A DNA stretch of 64,000 nt. Source: Arachidicoccus terrestris (GTDB lineage: Bacteria; Bacteroidota; Bacteroidia; Chitinophagales; Chitinophagaceae). The notes below the pieces were generated by a model that searched no databases, was not told where the DNA came from, and saw nothing but the letters and a program-made list of their open reading frames with translations. The position numbers and the translations under genes are program-made. The stretch spans positions 4,216,001 through 4,280,000 of the forward strand of contig NZ_CP083387.1 of the NCBI RefSeq assembly GCF_020042345.1, in the 5' to 3' direction. Positions within the stretch are counted from its first letter, which is position 1. Every line of letters starts with the position of its first letter. Shown here one piece after another: positions 36,422 to 45,411 of this stretch.

Positions 36422-37807
36422 TCACATAGCTTCTTTTATATCTTGCATGATGCGTTTAGCAATATTTTCTGCAGTTGTCGGAGAGGAGCTTTCCGCATAG
36501 ATACGCACGATCGGTTCAGTATTACTTGTTCGCAGATGCACCCAATCCTTATCAAATTCAATTTTTAGCCCGTCTTCCTGATTGATCGGGTTATTTTTGT
36601 ATTTGGTCTTGATCTGGTCGAAAATGCGGGATACATCGATGCCGTTTTCCAGCTCAATTTTATTTTTAGAGATAAAATAATTCGGATACTGGATTCGCAA
36701 CTGGTGTACGCTTTTTCGTTCTGTCATCATAGAAAGGAACAGCGCAATGCCGATCAGGGCGTCTCTCCCATAATGCAGGTCGGGCATAATTACACCGCCG
36801 TTACCTTCACCGCCAATTACCGCATTCACTTCTTTCATCTTCTTTACTACATTCACTTCACCTACTGCGCTGGCAAAATACTGCCCCCCCGCTTTCTCGG
36901 TTACATCGCGCAGTGCCCTGGTGGAGGACATGTTGCTGACGGTATTGCCTTTTTTGTGTTGCAATACATAGTCAGCAATAGCCACCAATGTATATTCTTC
37001 ACCAAATAAAGAGCCGTCTTCGCTGACAAAGCACAACCGATCCACGTCCGGATCCACGGCAATCCCTAAATCAGCTTTTTGTTGTTTTACCTCGTTACGA
37101 AGGCTGTTCAGATGCTCAGGGAGTGGCTCCGGATTATGGGCAAACTTACCGTTTACCTCTTCGTTGAGAATAAAGATATCGCTCTCGTTGACACCCAATG
37201 CTTTTAAAAGCTCAGGAACAGCTATAGCGCCAGTACTGTTAATAGCATCTACGACAATTCGGAAACCTCTTTCTTTGATAGCATCCGGTTTTACAAGCGG
37301 ATGTTTGGTGATCACATCAATATGTTTGGCCAGTACGGTTTCGTTAATGGCATAGCTCCCCAGTTTATCGACACCGACAAAATTAAAATCATCCTTTTCA
37401 ACCATTTCCAGAATGGCAGCGCCATCAGCACCGCTGATAAATTCTCCATCCTGATTCAATAGTTTCAGCGCATTCCATTCTTTGGGGTTGTGACTGGCCG
37501 TCAGGATTATGCCACCTGCCGCATCTTCAAATTTTACAGCCATTTCTACTGTGGGAGTTGTACTTAATCCTACATCGATCACGTCCAGGCCTACAGCATT
37601 TAGTGTGGATACTACAAGGCGTTGCACCATTTCTCCACTAATCCGGCCATCTCTGCCTACGACGATTTTACTATTGGTTTCATTATTTTGCTTGATCCAT
37701 GTTCCATAAGCAGCTGCAAATTTGACGACATCTAAAGGGCTCAAGGTCTCTCCGGGTTTTCCGCCGATAGTGCCGCGGATCCCTGAAATACTTTTAATTA
37801 AGGGCAT
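36422..37807 (-). CDS. glmM: Phosphoglucosamine mutase / alpha-D-phosphohexomutase
   Basis: A 461-residue member of the alpha-phosphohexomutase family with the four expected sites: SGIRGTIGG at the N-terminus, the phosphoserine loop TASHNPKEWN (S105), the Mg loop DPDVDRLCF, the sugar-binding GGEGNGGVI, and the C-terminal phosphate loop RTSNTEPIVRIYAES. The EGNGG form and RTSNTEP point to GlmM (glucosamine-6-P to glucosamine-1-P for UDP-GlcNAc) rather than a phosphomannomutase, though Bacteroidota annotations vary. It is monocistronic, with a -7 box TAATTTTG at 37867-37860. Confidence 0.88.
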   Translation of the reverse strand: MPLIKSISGIRGTIGGKPGETLSPLDVVKFAAAYGTWIKQNNETNSKIVVGRDGRISGEMVQRLVVSTLNAVGLDVIDVGLSTTPTVEMAVKFEDAAGGIILTASHNPKEWNALKLLNQDGEFISGADGAAILEMVEKDDFNFVGVDKLGSYAINETVLAKHIDVITKHPLVKPDAIKERGFRIVVDAINSTGAIAVPELLKALGVNESDIFILNEEVNGKFAHNPEPLPEHLNSLRNEVKQQKADLGIAVDPDVDRLCFVSEDGSLFGEEYTLVAIADYVLQHKKGNTVSNMSSTRALRDVTEKAGGQYFASAVGEVNVVKKMKEVNAVIGGEGNGGVIMPDLHYGRDALIGIALFLSMMTERKSVHQLRIQYPNYFISKNKIELENGIDVSRIFDQIKTKYKNNPINQEDGLKIEFDKDWVHLRTSNTEPIVRIYAESSSPTTAENIAKRIMQDIKEAM

Positions 37808-37859
37808 AATGCTTTGTTGAATTGTAAGTTGATCTATTATAGGTGTACAAACGTAGGTC

Positions 37860-37867
37860 CAAAATTA
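37860..37867 (-). promoter_or_regulatory. -7 box (TAATTTTG) for glmM
   Basis: The minus strand reads TAATTTTG at 37867-37860, 53 bases before the ATG at 37807. Confidence 0.45.
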
Positions 37868-37898
37868 GCATCCATTTTTCTTTTTGAAAAATCACTCA

Positions 37899-38381
37899 TC
37901 AGTTCTTAACCTGGAATTTGCCGCTTTCCAAAATAGCGCCACCGGCACTTCTAAGCTGATAAACATACAGTCCCCGATAGTATTTATCCAGGGTGATTTT
38001 CAGGATCTGGCCGGTTATTGTCAGTTCCTCCATTTTTTTTCCTGTGAAGCTAAAGACAAAGAGTCTGGCATCTTTAGGAACAGATTTGTCAAACTTAAAA
38101 TTAATATAGGAAATAGCTGGATTGGGATAACAAGTGATATGCTTTTCAGCAACACCTTCAGTTACATCGCTCAAATCCATGTTAAAAGGGTCGATCGCAT
38201 ATGGAGAATATATAGAAGCAAACCTGGAAGCATTGCTGCCAGTCGCGTGCAGACTGGCAGCTGCAGCGCGGTTCATGGAGCCGGTTAACAGCAGGAATGC
38301 TGCTACCACAGCTGCGATGAAAGCAGACAGGGTATATCCTGTTAAACGGCGTCTTAATTTGCTAAGTAAAATTTTATCCAT
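37899..38381 (-). CDS. Small T9SS-targeted protein (signal peptide plus type A sorting domain)
   Basis: A 160-residue protein. Residues 1-43 form a signal peptide or anchor (RRRLTGYTLSAFIAAVVAAF...RAAAA). After a linker of about 45 residues the remainder is a type A type IX secretion C-terminal domain: CYPNPAISYINFKF, then RLFVFSFTGKKMEELTI, ending GLYVYQLRSAGG...GKFQVKN. The CTD normally directs large cargo through the T9SS to the cell surface. Here there is hardly any cargo. The gene has its own -7 box (38405-38398). It may be a free-standing CTD protein or the remnant of a larger gene. Confidence 0.85.
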   Translation of the reverse strand: MDKILLSKLRRRLTGYTLSAFIAAVVAAFLLLTGSMNRAAAASLHATGSNASRFASIYSPYAIDPFNMDLSDVTEGVAEKHITCYPNPAISYINFKFDKSVPKDARLFVFSFTGKKMEELTITGQILKITLDKYYRGLYVYQLRSAGGAILESGKFQVKN

Positions 38382-38397
38382 TCCCCAAATTGTTAAG

Positions 38398-38405
38398 CAA
38401 AGTTA
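38398..38405 (-). promoter_or_regulatory. -7 box (TAACTTTG) for the small T9SS protein gene
   Basis: The minus strand reads TAACTTTG at 38405-38398, 17 bases before the ATG at 38381. A dedicated promoter argues against a truncated fragment. Confidence 0.5.
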
Positions 38406-38460
38406 ATACATTTTGTGCCATTTAAGTCAGCAGAAGGGTTAATAATTGTAAAAATCCCGT

Positions 38461-38766
38461 CTAGCGTTCTTCAAAGCCGCGCAGCCGGCTTTTTACCTGA
38501 GATAATTCAGATTGCAGCCTTTCCATCTTCTGTAATAAATGGGCGATGGCATCCAGCCCTTCCATATTGATATTGAGATCATAATGGAGGTGAATCCATT
38601 TTTCCACTTCCTTGATTCGTTCGACTTCTATGGAGGGTGTTTGCTCCACTTGAATTAAGGTAACAAGCCCATACTCCTGTAGCAATTCAAAAAAATGTAT
38701 ATCTGTCTGATAATGTGTGCATAGATGCATAACCGGTATGGTTTCTATTTGATTACTTGCTTCCAT
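38461..38766 (-). CDS. cbpM: Chaperone modulator CbpM
   Basis: A 101-residue protein of the CbpM/MerR-helix family: a short beta segment followed by helices, with [23 protein letters not shown] and a C-terminal coiled coil ([19 protein letters not shown]). In E. coli CbpM binds the J-domain of CbpA and inhibits it. The gene overlaps the 3' end of cbpA by 14 bases, so they are co-translated. Length equals E. coli CbpM. Confidence 0.85.
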   Translation of the reverse strand: MEASNQIETIPVMHLCTHYQTDIHFFELLQEYGLVTLIQVEQTPSIEVERIKEVEKWIHLHYDLNINMEGLDAIAHLLQKMERLQSELSQVKSRLRGFEER

Positions 38767-39694
38767 GAGGATTGATTTTTGCCAGTTGGGTAAATAAGTC
38801 TTTTTCCTGTTCGGTCAGCTGGGTTGGAATCAGAACTTTATAAGTAATATATAAATCTCCGAATGTCCCTTCTTTTTTATACACCGCAAACCCCTTGCCG
38901 GCTAATTTCACTTTAGTGCCGTTCTGAGTTTCAGGTTTTATTTTCAGTTTGACCTGACCATCCATGGTATTAACCAGTATTTCTCCCCCTAAAACTGCCG
39001 TGTATAAAGGGATTTCCTGCGTGGCATAGAGGTCATGGTCTCGTCTTTGAAAATGCGGATCCGGATGGATCTTAAATGTGATATAGAGGTCACCTGCAGG
39101 ACCACCGTTAATGCCGGGGCTGCCGTGTCCTTTCAGACGGATGATCTGCCCGTCCTCAACGCCAGCCGGTATTGTGATCCTGATATTTTTACCATTTACA
39201 GTGAATACTTGTTTATGGGTTTGGTAGGCTTGTTTTAACGCCAGTGGGAATTCTGCTTGAATATCCTGGCCCCTGAAACCCCGCTGCTGTCTGGAGCCTT
39301 GGGCCCGGCCGGTACTTCCCCCTCCACCAAACATAGAGGAGAAAAAGTCCGAAAAATCATAGTCATCAAAGCCGGCGCCCTGTCCCTCGCTGAACCCGCC
39401 GGTAAAGCCACCTGCCTGCCCACTGTTGCCTCGCCCCTGTTGGCTACGTGCTCTTTCATAGGCCTCGCTTTCCTTCCAGTTTTTACCGTATTGATCGTAT
39501 TTTTTGCGTTTTTCCGGGTCGCTAAGCACTTCATGGGCTTCATTGATCTCCTGAAACCGCTTTTTAGCATTGTCATCATCGGGATTCAGGTCCGGGTGAT
39601 ATTTTCTGGCCAGCTTCCGATAGGCTTTTTTAATATCATCAGAAGATGCCCCCTTCTCCAATCCCAGAATTTTGTAATAGTCGATATATTCCAT
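38753..39694 (-). CDS. cbpA: DnaJ-type co-chaperone CbpA
   Basis: A 313-residue type II J-protein. Residues 1-68 form a J-domain with the essential HPD (KYHPDLNP). A Gly/Phe-rich linker follows (about 85-135), then two C-terminal beta-barrel substrate domains ([33 protein letters not shown]). The zinc finger of DnaJ is absent, as in CbpA/DjlA-type curved-DNA-binding proteins. It stimulates DnaK. Operon with cbpM. Confidence 0.93.
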   Translation of the reverse strand: MEYIDYYKILGLEKGASSDDIKKAYRKLARKYHPDLNPDDDNAKKRFQEINEAHEVLSDPEKRKKYDQYGKNWKESEAYERARSQQGRGNSGQAGGFTGGFSEGQGAGFDDYDFSDFFSSMFGGGGSTGRAQGSRQQRGFRGQDIQAEFPLALKQAYQTHKQVFTVNGKNIRITIPAGVEDGQIIRLKGHGSPGINGGPAGDLYITFKIHPDPHFQRRDHDLYATQEIPLYTAVLGGEILVNTMDGQVKLKIKPETQNGTKVKLAGKGFAVYKKEGTFGDLYITYKVLIPTQLTEQEKDLFTQLAKINPHGSK

Positions 39695-39890
39695 ATGATT
39701 GATATCTATAGGCTCTTCTTTGTAATTACAGGAAGAGCAGTTTTTGCCTTAATAACTTTAGTGACTCTAATGTATAATAATTTTATAAAAGAGCCTAACT
39801 GCAATCGTCAAAAAAGGGTTATTTGGAAAGAATTTATCAGTTGAATAGGCTCAGCTGAGATACTATAAGCAATTTGTTTTAATAATGTAG

Positions 39891-39935
39891 AAAGCGGGTG
39901 ATTTCATCATTTTACTGATTGAAATCACCCGCTTT
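39891..39935 (-). terminator. Hairpin downstream of the ABC-F gene
   Basis: AAAGCGGGTGATTTCA (39891-39906) pairs perfectly over 16 bp with TGAAATCACCCGCTTT (39920-39935), around a 13-base loop. It lies 42 bases after the ABC-F stop at 39977 on the minus strand. The T-tract is weak, so termination strength is uncertain. Confidence 0.7.
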
Positions 39936-39976
39936 GTGATTGTTTGAGACAATGATATCTGTATCAGTTATTGTCT

Positions 39977-41602
39977 TTAATTATACATTTCTGTTCTCAG
40001 GTCTTTAACGCGGTTATCCTGCAGATATTCATCGAACGTCATCAGACGGTCGATGATGCCCTTAGGTGTCAATTCAATGACTCTGTTGGCCACCGTTTCC
40101 ATAAATGTGTGGTCATGTGAAGTGAGCAGGACAACGCCCGGAAAGTTGATACAGCTTTCATTGAAACTCTGGATGCTTTCCAGGTCCAGATGGTTGGTGG
40201 GTTGGTCCAGGATGATCACATTGGGGTTCTGGAGCATCATTCTTGAGACCATACATCTTACTTTCTCCCCTCCGCTAAGGACATCTGTCTTTTTCAGGAT
40301 GTCATCTCCTGCAAATAACATTTTACCAAAAAAGCCTCTTAAGAAAGGTTCATCTGCTTCGGTGACATGTGCTGGAACGTATTGACGTAACCAGTCCAGC
40401 AGCGGCAAACCCTTTTCAAAATACTTACCGTTTTCAATAGGCAGATAAGCCTTGGTAATAGTGGTACCCCACTGAAACTGGCCTTTATCGGCCTTGACTT
40501 CATCGTTTATAATATCAAAGAAGGCAGACACAGCCATCGGGTCTTTACTCAAAAAGGCGATCTTCTCCCCTTTCTTGATATCGAAAGTCACTTTGTCAAA
40601 CAGTGTGCGACCCTCAACAGCCTTACTCAGGTTCTCAACATGTAAAATCTCATTACCGACTTCACGAAGTGGCTGGAAGATAATTCCGGGGTATTTTCTG
40701 TTGGATGGTTCGATTTCTTCGATGGTCAGTTTTTCCAGGGCCTTTTTTCTGGATGTCGCCTGTTTTGATTTAGATGCATTGGCACTGAATCGGGCTATAA
40801 AGTCCAGCAAGTCCTTGCGCTTGTCTTCCATTTTCTTATTCTTATCAGCAATCTGCCTCGCCATCAGCTGAGAACTCTCATACCAGAAAGAATAGTTACC
40901 GGTGTAAACCTTGATTTTCTGCCTGTCCACATCTGCTACATGGGTACATACAGCATCCAGAAAGTGGCGGTCATGGGAAACGACCAGGACGATGTTCTGG
41001 TAATCGGCCAGGAAGTTTTCAAGCCAGCCGATGGTTTCAATATCCAGACCATTGGTCGGCTCGTCCAGCAGCAGGATATCCGGATTACCAAATAATGCTT
41101 GTGCCAGCAGGACCCGGACTTTCATGTTGGAAGGGATATCGCGCATATACATCTGATGCATATCATCTTTGATCCCCAGGGAACTCAAAAAGTTAGCAGC
41201 GTTGCTTTCCGATTCATAGCCACCCATTTCCCCAAATTCAGCTTCCAGTTCACCGGCTTTCATGTAATCATCTTCGGTGGCGTCCGGATCCGCATAGATG
41301 GCGTCCTTTTTGTGCATGATATCCCACATTTTCTTGTGGCCCATGAGTACCGTATTCAGAACTGTTTCATTATCAAACTCAAATTGGTTCTGCTTTAAAA
41401 AGGAGAGCCGCTCGCCGGGCGTGATTTCAACATGGCCCTTGTTGGGTTCTATCTCTCCGCTGAGGATTTTCAGGAAGGTCGATTTTCCCGCACCGTTGGC
41501 CCCGATGACCCCGTAACAGTTACCTTTAATGAAATTAATATTTACTTCGTCAAAAAGAACCCTTTTGCCATAAGCCAGGGTGATATTTCTTGCGCTAATC
41601 AT
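39977..41602 (-). CDS. ABC-F family ATP-binding protein (YbiT-like)
   Basis: A 541-residue protein with two ABC cassettes and no membrane domain. Walker A of the first is GANGAGKST. The second cassette has a degenerate P-loop region (AFLSKDPMAVSAF instead of G-x4-GKST), while its signature LSGGEKVR and Walker B VIILDQPTNHLD (Gln replaces the catalytic Glu) are partly conserved. This asymmetric pattern resembles the YbiT branch. ABC-F proteins bind the ribosomal E site. Gene start ATG 41602, with a -7 box TACCTTTG at 41639-41632. Confidence 0.93.
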   Translation of the reverse strand: MISARNITLAYGKRVLFDEVNINFIKGNCYGVIGANGAGKSTFLKILSGEIEPNKGHVEITPGERLSFLKQNQFEFDNETVLNTVLMGHKKMWDIMHKKDAIYADPDATEDDYMKAGELEAEFGEMGGYESESNAANFLSSLGIKDDMHQMYMRDIPSNMKVRVLLAQALFGNPDILLLDEPTNGLDIETIGWLENFLADYQNIVLVVSHDRHFLDAVCTHVADVDRQKIKVYTGNYSFWYESSQLMARQIADKNKKMEDKRKDLLDFIARFSANASKSKQATSRKKALEKLTIEEIEPSNRKYPGIIFQPLREVGNEILHVENLSKAVEGRTLFDKVTFDIKKGEKIAFLSKDPMAVSAFFDIINDEVKADKGQFQWGTTITKAYLPIENGKYFEKGLPLLDWLRQYVPAHVTEADEPFLRGFFGKMLFAGDDILKKTDVLSGGEKVRCMVSRMMLQNPNVIILDQPTNHLDLESIQSFNESCINFPGVVLLTSHDHTFMETVANRVIELTPKGIIDRLMTFDEYLQDNRVKDLRTEMYN

Positions 41603-41631
41603 TGCCGTTTCTGCTTATAATTTTTGAGCGG

Positions 41632-41639
41632 CAAAGGTA
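41632..41639 (-). promoter_or_regulatory. -7 box (TACCTTTG) for the YbiT-like gene
   Basis: The minus strand reads TACCTTTG at 41639-41632, 30 bases before the ATG at 41602. Confidence 0.45.
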
Positions 41640-41753
41640 CTAAGAATTCACCAAAGCTAAAAATAGAGGCAACCTCTTTTCTGGTTGACCGCCCCATTTA
41701 GACGTCAGCTCGCAGTTGATTATTGTCATGAAGGTCGTATGAAGCTTTTTTAT

Positions 41754-41761
41754 TAGATTTG
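41754..41761 (+). promoter_or_regulatory. -7 box (TAGATTTG) for the formylglycine-generating enzyme gene
   Basis: TAGATTTG matches TAnnTTTG and lies 36 bases before the ATG at 41797. Confidence 0.4.
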
Positions 41762-41796
41762 CCAAAGCAGATATTATCATTTATTTTAAGTACTCC

Positions 41797-43032
41797 ATGA
41801 ACCTTCAACAGCCCTTCAACAAGAGAGATCGCTTTTTCCTTAATAGCCAGAACGTCGTTATTGTTGCGACAATCCTTTTTGGAATCTTTCTGCTTGCTTT
41901 ATCGCTATCCAGTTGTAAAAACAGTGGGAGCAGCCGAAATAAAAACAATTCCTTAACAGAGAGTGCGGCCGCCACAAAGGGATCTTCTTCGACAGACGCC
42001 CGTCAGGGGAAGATAGCCATGGACTGTACACTTTGCAAAGAACCTTCCAGAGCGCAGTTACTAATGGGCGGGGCCGGCGCAAGAACAGATAGCGGCATAG
42101 ATGCCGGCAGTCGTACGGATGCCGGCAGTAAGGGCAACGATACTGCAAAAATGGTATTGATTGAAGGAGGCAGTTTTCAGATGGGATCTGATCAGTTTGC
42201 GGATGCTCAGCCTATTCACCGGGTACATGTTTCTTCTTTTTATATGGACACCCATGAAGTGACAAATGATCAGTTTGCGCGCTTTGTAGCAGCCACTAAC
42301 TATATTACTGTGGCAGAACGCCCACTTAACCCCAAAGATTATCCGGGCGTACCGGTAGATAAATTAGTGCCCGGCTCCGGTGTGTTCACGCCACCCGGTC
42401 ACCCCGTATCACTCAATAATCCAATGGCCTGGTGGAGTTACGTGCCGGGCGCTAACTGGCGTCATCCTAAAGGCCCTGGATCTTCTATAGAAGGGAAAGG
42501 GAACTTACCGGTAGTTCAGGTTTGCTATGAAGATTGCCTGGCGTATGCCAAATGGACTGGCAAAAGGCTACCTACCGAAGCTGAGTGGGAGTATGCGGCC
42601 CGGGCAGGTAAACATTTTGAAGATTATTACTGGGGTAAACAGTTGCGCCCGGGTGGCCATTTTATGGCCAATAATTTTCAGGGCCATTTTCCCGATCATA
42701 ATACCCGGGCTGATGGTTATGATGAATTGGCGCCTATTGAATCTTATCCACGGAGTGCATTTGGACTATACGATATGGAAGGCAATGCCTGGGAATGGTG
42801 CAATGACTTCTACCGGCCGGACTATTATGCTTCCAGTCCTGTCAATAACCCACAAGGTCCCAAAGATAGCTATGATCCCGAGGAGCCGGGTTTGGTAAAA
42901 CGCGTCCAGCGCGGCGGCTCTTTTTTGTGTAGTGATGAGTATTGTATCCGTTATAAGGCGGGCTCCCGGGGAAAGGGAGAACCCAAGAGCGCCAGCAACA
43001 ACCTGGGCTTTAGACTGGTCAGGGACAAATAA
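41797..43032 (+). CDS. Formylglycine-generating enzyme (FGE/SUMF1) family lipoprotein with both catalytic cysteines
   Basis: A 411-residue exported lipoprotein (signal about 1-37, lipobox LSLSSC). A disordered Ser/Asp/Gly-rich linker leads into the FGE-sulfatase fold (about 125-411). The start MVLIEGGSFQMGSDQF, the EVTNDQFARFV and RLPTEAEWEYAAR blocks and the end NNLGFRLVRDK are all canonical. Cysteines C378 and C383 sit in GGSFLCSDEYCIRYKAGSR, matching the copper-binding C-x4-C of true FGE, unlike GldK/GldJ-type homologues that lack it. It should oxidise a Cys in C-x-P-x-R of a type I sulfatase. No sulfatase is encoded in the window. Confidence 0.9.
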   Translation: MNLQQPFNKRDRFFLNSQNVVIVATILFGIFLLALSLSSCKNSGSSRNKNNSLTESAAATKGSSSTDARQGKIAMDCTLCKEPSRAQLLMGGAGARTDSGIDAGSRTDAGSKGNDTAKMVLIEGGSFQMGSDQFADAQPIHRVHVSSFYMDTHEVTNDQFARFVAATNYITVAERPLNPKDYPGVPVDKLVPGSGVFTPPGHPVSLNNPMAWWSYVPGANWRHPKGPGSSIEGKGNLPVVQVCYEDCLAYAKWTGKRLPTEAEWEYAARAGKHFEDYYWGKQLRPGGHFMANNFQGHFPDHNTRADGYDELAPIESYPRSAFGLYDMEGNAWEWCNDFYRPDYYASSPVNNPQGPKDSYDPEEPGLVKRVQRGGSFLCSDEYCIRYKAGSRGKGEPKSASNNLGFRLVRDK

Positions 43033-43067
43033 CAACACGAGTGAGTGTTCCCCTCAAATAAGTTCCT

Positions 43068-45404
43068 ATGCCGCAACGCTTCGCCTTATTTGTTTTTTTC
43101 TTATTTTCTGCGTCTTCCGTGTTGAGGGCACAGCATATGGATATACCTGTGAAAATCAGTGGTACTGTACATGATCTGTCGTCGGGAGAATTGCTTTCAG
43201 GCGTCAATGTAAAATATGGAATACGCAAAGGCACCACTACCAATAGCTATGGCTTTTTTAGCCTGGTTGCCAAAGATACACCTGTTGAATTAGTGGTTTC
43301 GCATGTAGGTTATCTGGATACGATCCTTCCTTTTTCTTTTTTCAGAGATACCGTTTTGGAAATTGCACTCCGCCCCACCCTGTTGTCTGCCACCAAACTG
43401 GACAGCAATGCCGTAAAGGTATATGCAGCCAGCGCCCCAGGGATGACGGCTGCCCAAATGGGGATTAATCGGATAAATTTGGAACAGGCGGCAAAACTGC
43501 CGGTTATTTTTGGAGAAAGAGATGTGTTGAAGACGTTGTCACTGTTGCCGGGTGTGAAGCAATCCGGTGACGGAAACGCAGGATTTTATGTCAGGGGCAG
43601 CAGTGCTGGACAGAATCTGATCCTCTTAGATGAGGCACCGATCTACAATGCTTCTCATCTGTTTGGCTTTTTTAGTACTTTCAATAGCGATGCCATTAAT
43701 GATGTGACACTTATTAAGGGCAATGCAGACGCTCGATATGGAGGAAGGCTTGCCTCTGTATTAGATGTACATATGAAAGAGGGAAATAACCAGCAGTTCC
43801 ATGCAGCTGGCGGCATTGGTTTGATCAGCAGCCGCCTTAGTCTGGAAGGGCCGATTCAAAAAGGGCGCTCTTCTTTTTTGATCACTGGCCGCAGAACCTA
43901 TGCTGACCTGTTTTTACATCTGAGCAAAAATGAAGATGTTAAAGACAATTCCCTTTACTTTTATGATCTTAATACAAAAGCCAATCTGTCGCTCAGCCCT
44001 AAAATGCATTTATATTTTTCCGGATATCTGGGAACGGATAAATTGGGCCTCAAAGATCAGTTTATGATTGACTGGGGCAATAAGGTAGCAACGCTTAGAT
44101 TGAACAGTATTCTGGGAGCAGGGCTATTTTCTAATACCAGTTTTATTTTTAGTGACTACCATTTTAATATCCTGCTTAAATCCGGTAACAACCGCTTTCA
44201 CCTGAACTCGGTCATCAGAGACATGGATTTTAAACAGGATTTTTCCTGGAACAGCCAGATGGGTGCCTGGCACAGTGGCCTGAGTAGTATCTACCACCAG
44301 TTTGACCCTACTCATTTTTCCGGAGGTAATGACAGTGCAGATTATACACAATATAAATCCCTTCAAAGAGGTTGGGAAAATGCGTTTTACGTGAATTATG
44401 ATGGTAAGCTAAGCGAGCGTCTGGGATTATCTGCCGGAATTCGGCTATCTGCCTACAGTTTGCTAGGTCCTGGAACCTTCTACCGGTATATGCCCGAAAG
44501 CACCGATCCGGTTGACTCCGTCAAACTCAGATCCGGTCAGATCGGAAAAACCTATTTGAATCCGGAACCCAGAATCTCGCTGGCCTGGCAGCTTGATGAA
44601 CAGGCTAGCCTGAAAGCGGCCTATAGCCGCAATACCCAGCATTTGCACCTGCTCAGCAATTCAGTATCCACTAATCCCACCGATCAATGGATTGGAGACA
44701 GCTATAATATCCAGCCAGAGACTGCTGATCAATTGTCTTTGGGGTATTACAGAGACTTAAAGGCCTACCGGTTAGAAGCGGAGGTCTATTACAAATGGCT
44801 GGGAAATCAGGTTGATTATAGAAACGGTGCGGACCTGACCACTACAGATGACGTGCAGTCACAGTTGCTGTATGGTATAGGACGGGCCTACGGACTTGAA
44901 CTGTTTTTTAAGAAAATCCAGGGCAAATTAACGGGGTGGGTAAGCTATACCTTATCCCGTACGGAAACCAAAATAGCAGGTATAAATGGTAATGAGTGGT
45001 ATAGAGCTCATCAGGACAGAACACACGATCTTTCGGTGGTGGCCATGTATCCTTTGTCTGAGCGTTGGGAAGTGGCGGGAGACTTTATGATCGCAACCGG
45101 AAACGCTGTTACATTTCCACAAGCTAAATACAGATTAAATGACCAGAGCTTTTTTTATTACGCCAAAAGGAATGATTACAGGATGCCGGTCTATCACCGC
45201 ATGGATCTGAACTTTACATTGAAATGCAAACCACATCGCCGTTATCAGGCCTCCTGGAGCTTTGGCCTGTATAATGTTTATGGAAGGGAGAATGCGTATA
45301 TCATACAGTTTGAAGAAGATCCCGACAAACCCGGCAAAACAGTGGCCAAGCAAACTTCTTTATTCAGATGGGTACCCTCGGTTACCTATAACTTTAAATT
45401 CTGA
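43068..45404 (+). CDS. TonB-dependent receptor with carboxypeptidase-like N-terminal domain
   Basis: A 778-residue outer-membrane receptor. Signal peptide 1-22, CarboxypepD_reg-like domain about 27-105 (VKISGTVHDLSSGELLSGVNV), plug about 120-225 (DVLKTLSLLPGVKQSGDGNAGFYVRGSS), then a 22-stranded barrel ending SVTYNFKF with a C-terminal Phe. No N-terminal anti-sigma/FecR-type domain was noticed. The gene is followed by a DUF4249 lipoprotein with a 7-base gap, a common pair in Bacteroidota. The substrate is unknown. Confidence 0.92.
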   Translation: MPQRFALFVFFLFSASSVLRAQHMDIPVKISGTVHDLSSGELLSGVNVKYGIRKGTTTNSYGFFSLVAKDTPVELVVSHVGYLDTILPFSFFRDTVLEIALRPTLLSATKLDSNAVKVYAASAPGMTAAQMGINRINLEQAAKLPVIFGERDVLKTLSLLPGVKQSGDGNAGFYVRGSSAGQNLILLDEAPIYNASHLFGFFSTFNSDAINDVTLIKGNADARYGGRLASVLDVHMKEGNNQQFHAAGGIGLISSRLSLEGPIQKGRSSFLITGRRTYADLFLHLSKNEDVKDNSLYFYDLNTKANLSLSPKMHLYFSGYLGTDKLGLKDQFMIDWGNKVATLRLNSILGAGLFSNTSFIFSDYHFNILLKSGNNRFHLNSVIRDMDFKQDFSWNSQMGAWHSGLSSIYHQFDPTHFSGGNDSADYTQYKSLQRGWENAFYVNYDGKLSERLGLSAGIRLSAYSLLGPGTFYRYMPESTDPVDSVKLRSGQIGKTYLNPEPRISLAWQLDEQASLKAAYSRNTQHLHLLSNSVSTNPTDQWIGDSYNIQPETADQLSLGYYRDLKAYRLEAEVYYKWLGNQVDYRNGADLTTTDDVQSQLLYGIGRAYGLELFFKKIQGKLTGWVSYTLSRTETKIAGINGNEWYRAHQDRTHDLSVVAMYPLSERWEVAGDFMIATGNAVTFPQAKYRLNDQSFFYYAKRNDYRMPVYHRMDLNFTLKCKPHRRYQASWSFGLYNVYGRENAYIIQFEEDPDKPGKTVAKQTSLFRWVPSVTYNFKF

Positions 45405-45411
45405 TTCACAG

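Noticed and set aside
39257-39844. 195-aa open frame on the + strand
   Set aside because: Antisense to cbpA; hydrophobic composition is the mirror of the J-domain and Gly-rich codons.
41797-43032. Calling the FGE-like gene a gliding protein (GldK/GldJ)
   Set aside because: Neighbouring gld genes are missing and the C-x4-C catalytic pair of true FGE is present.
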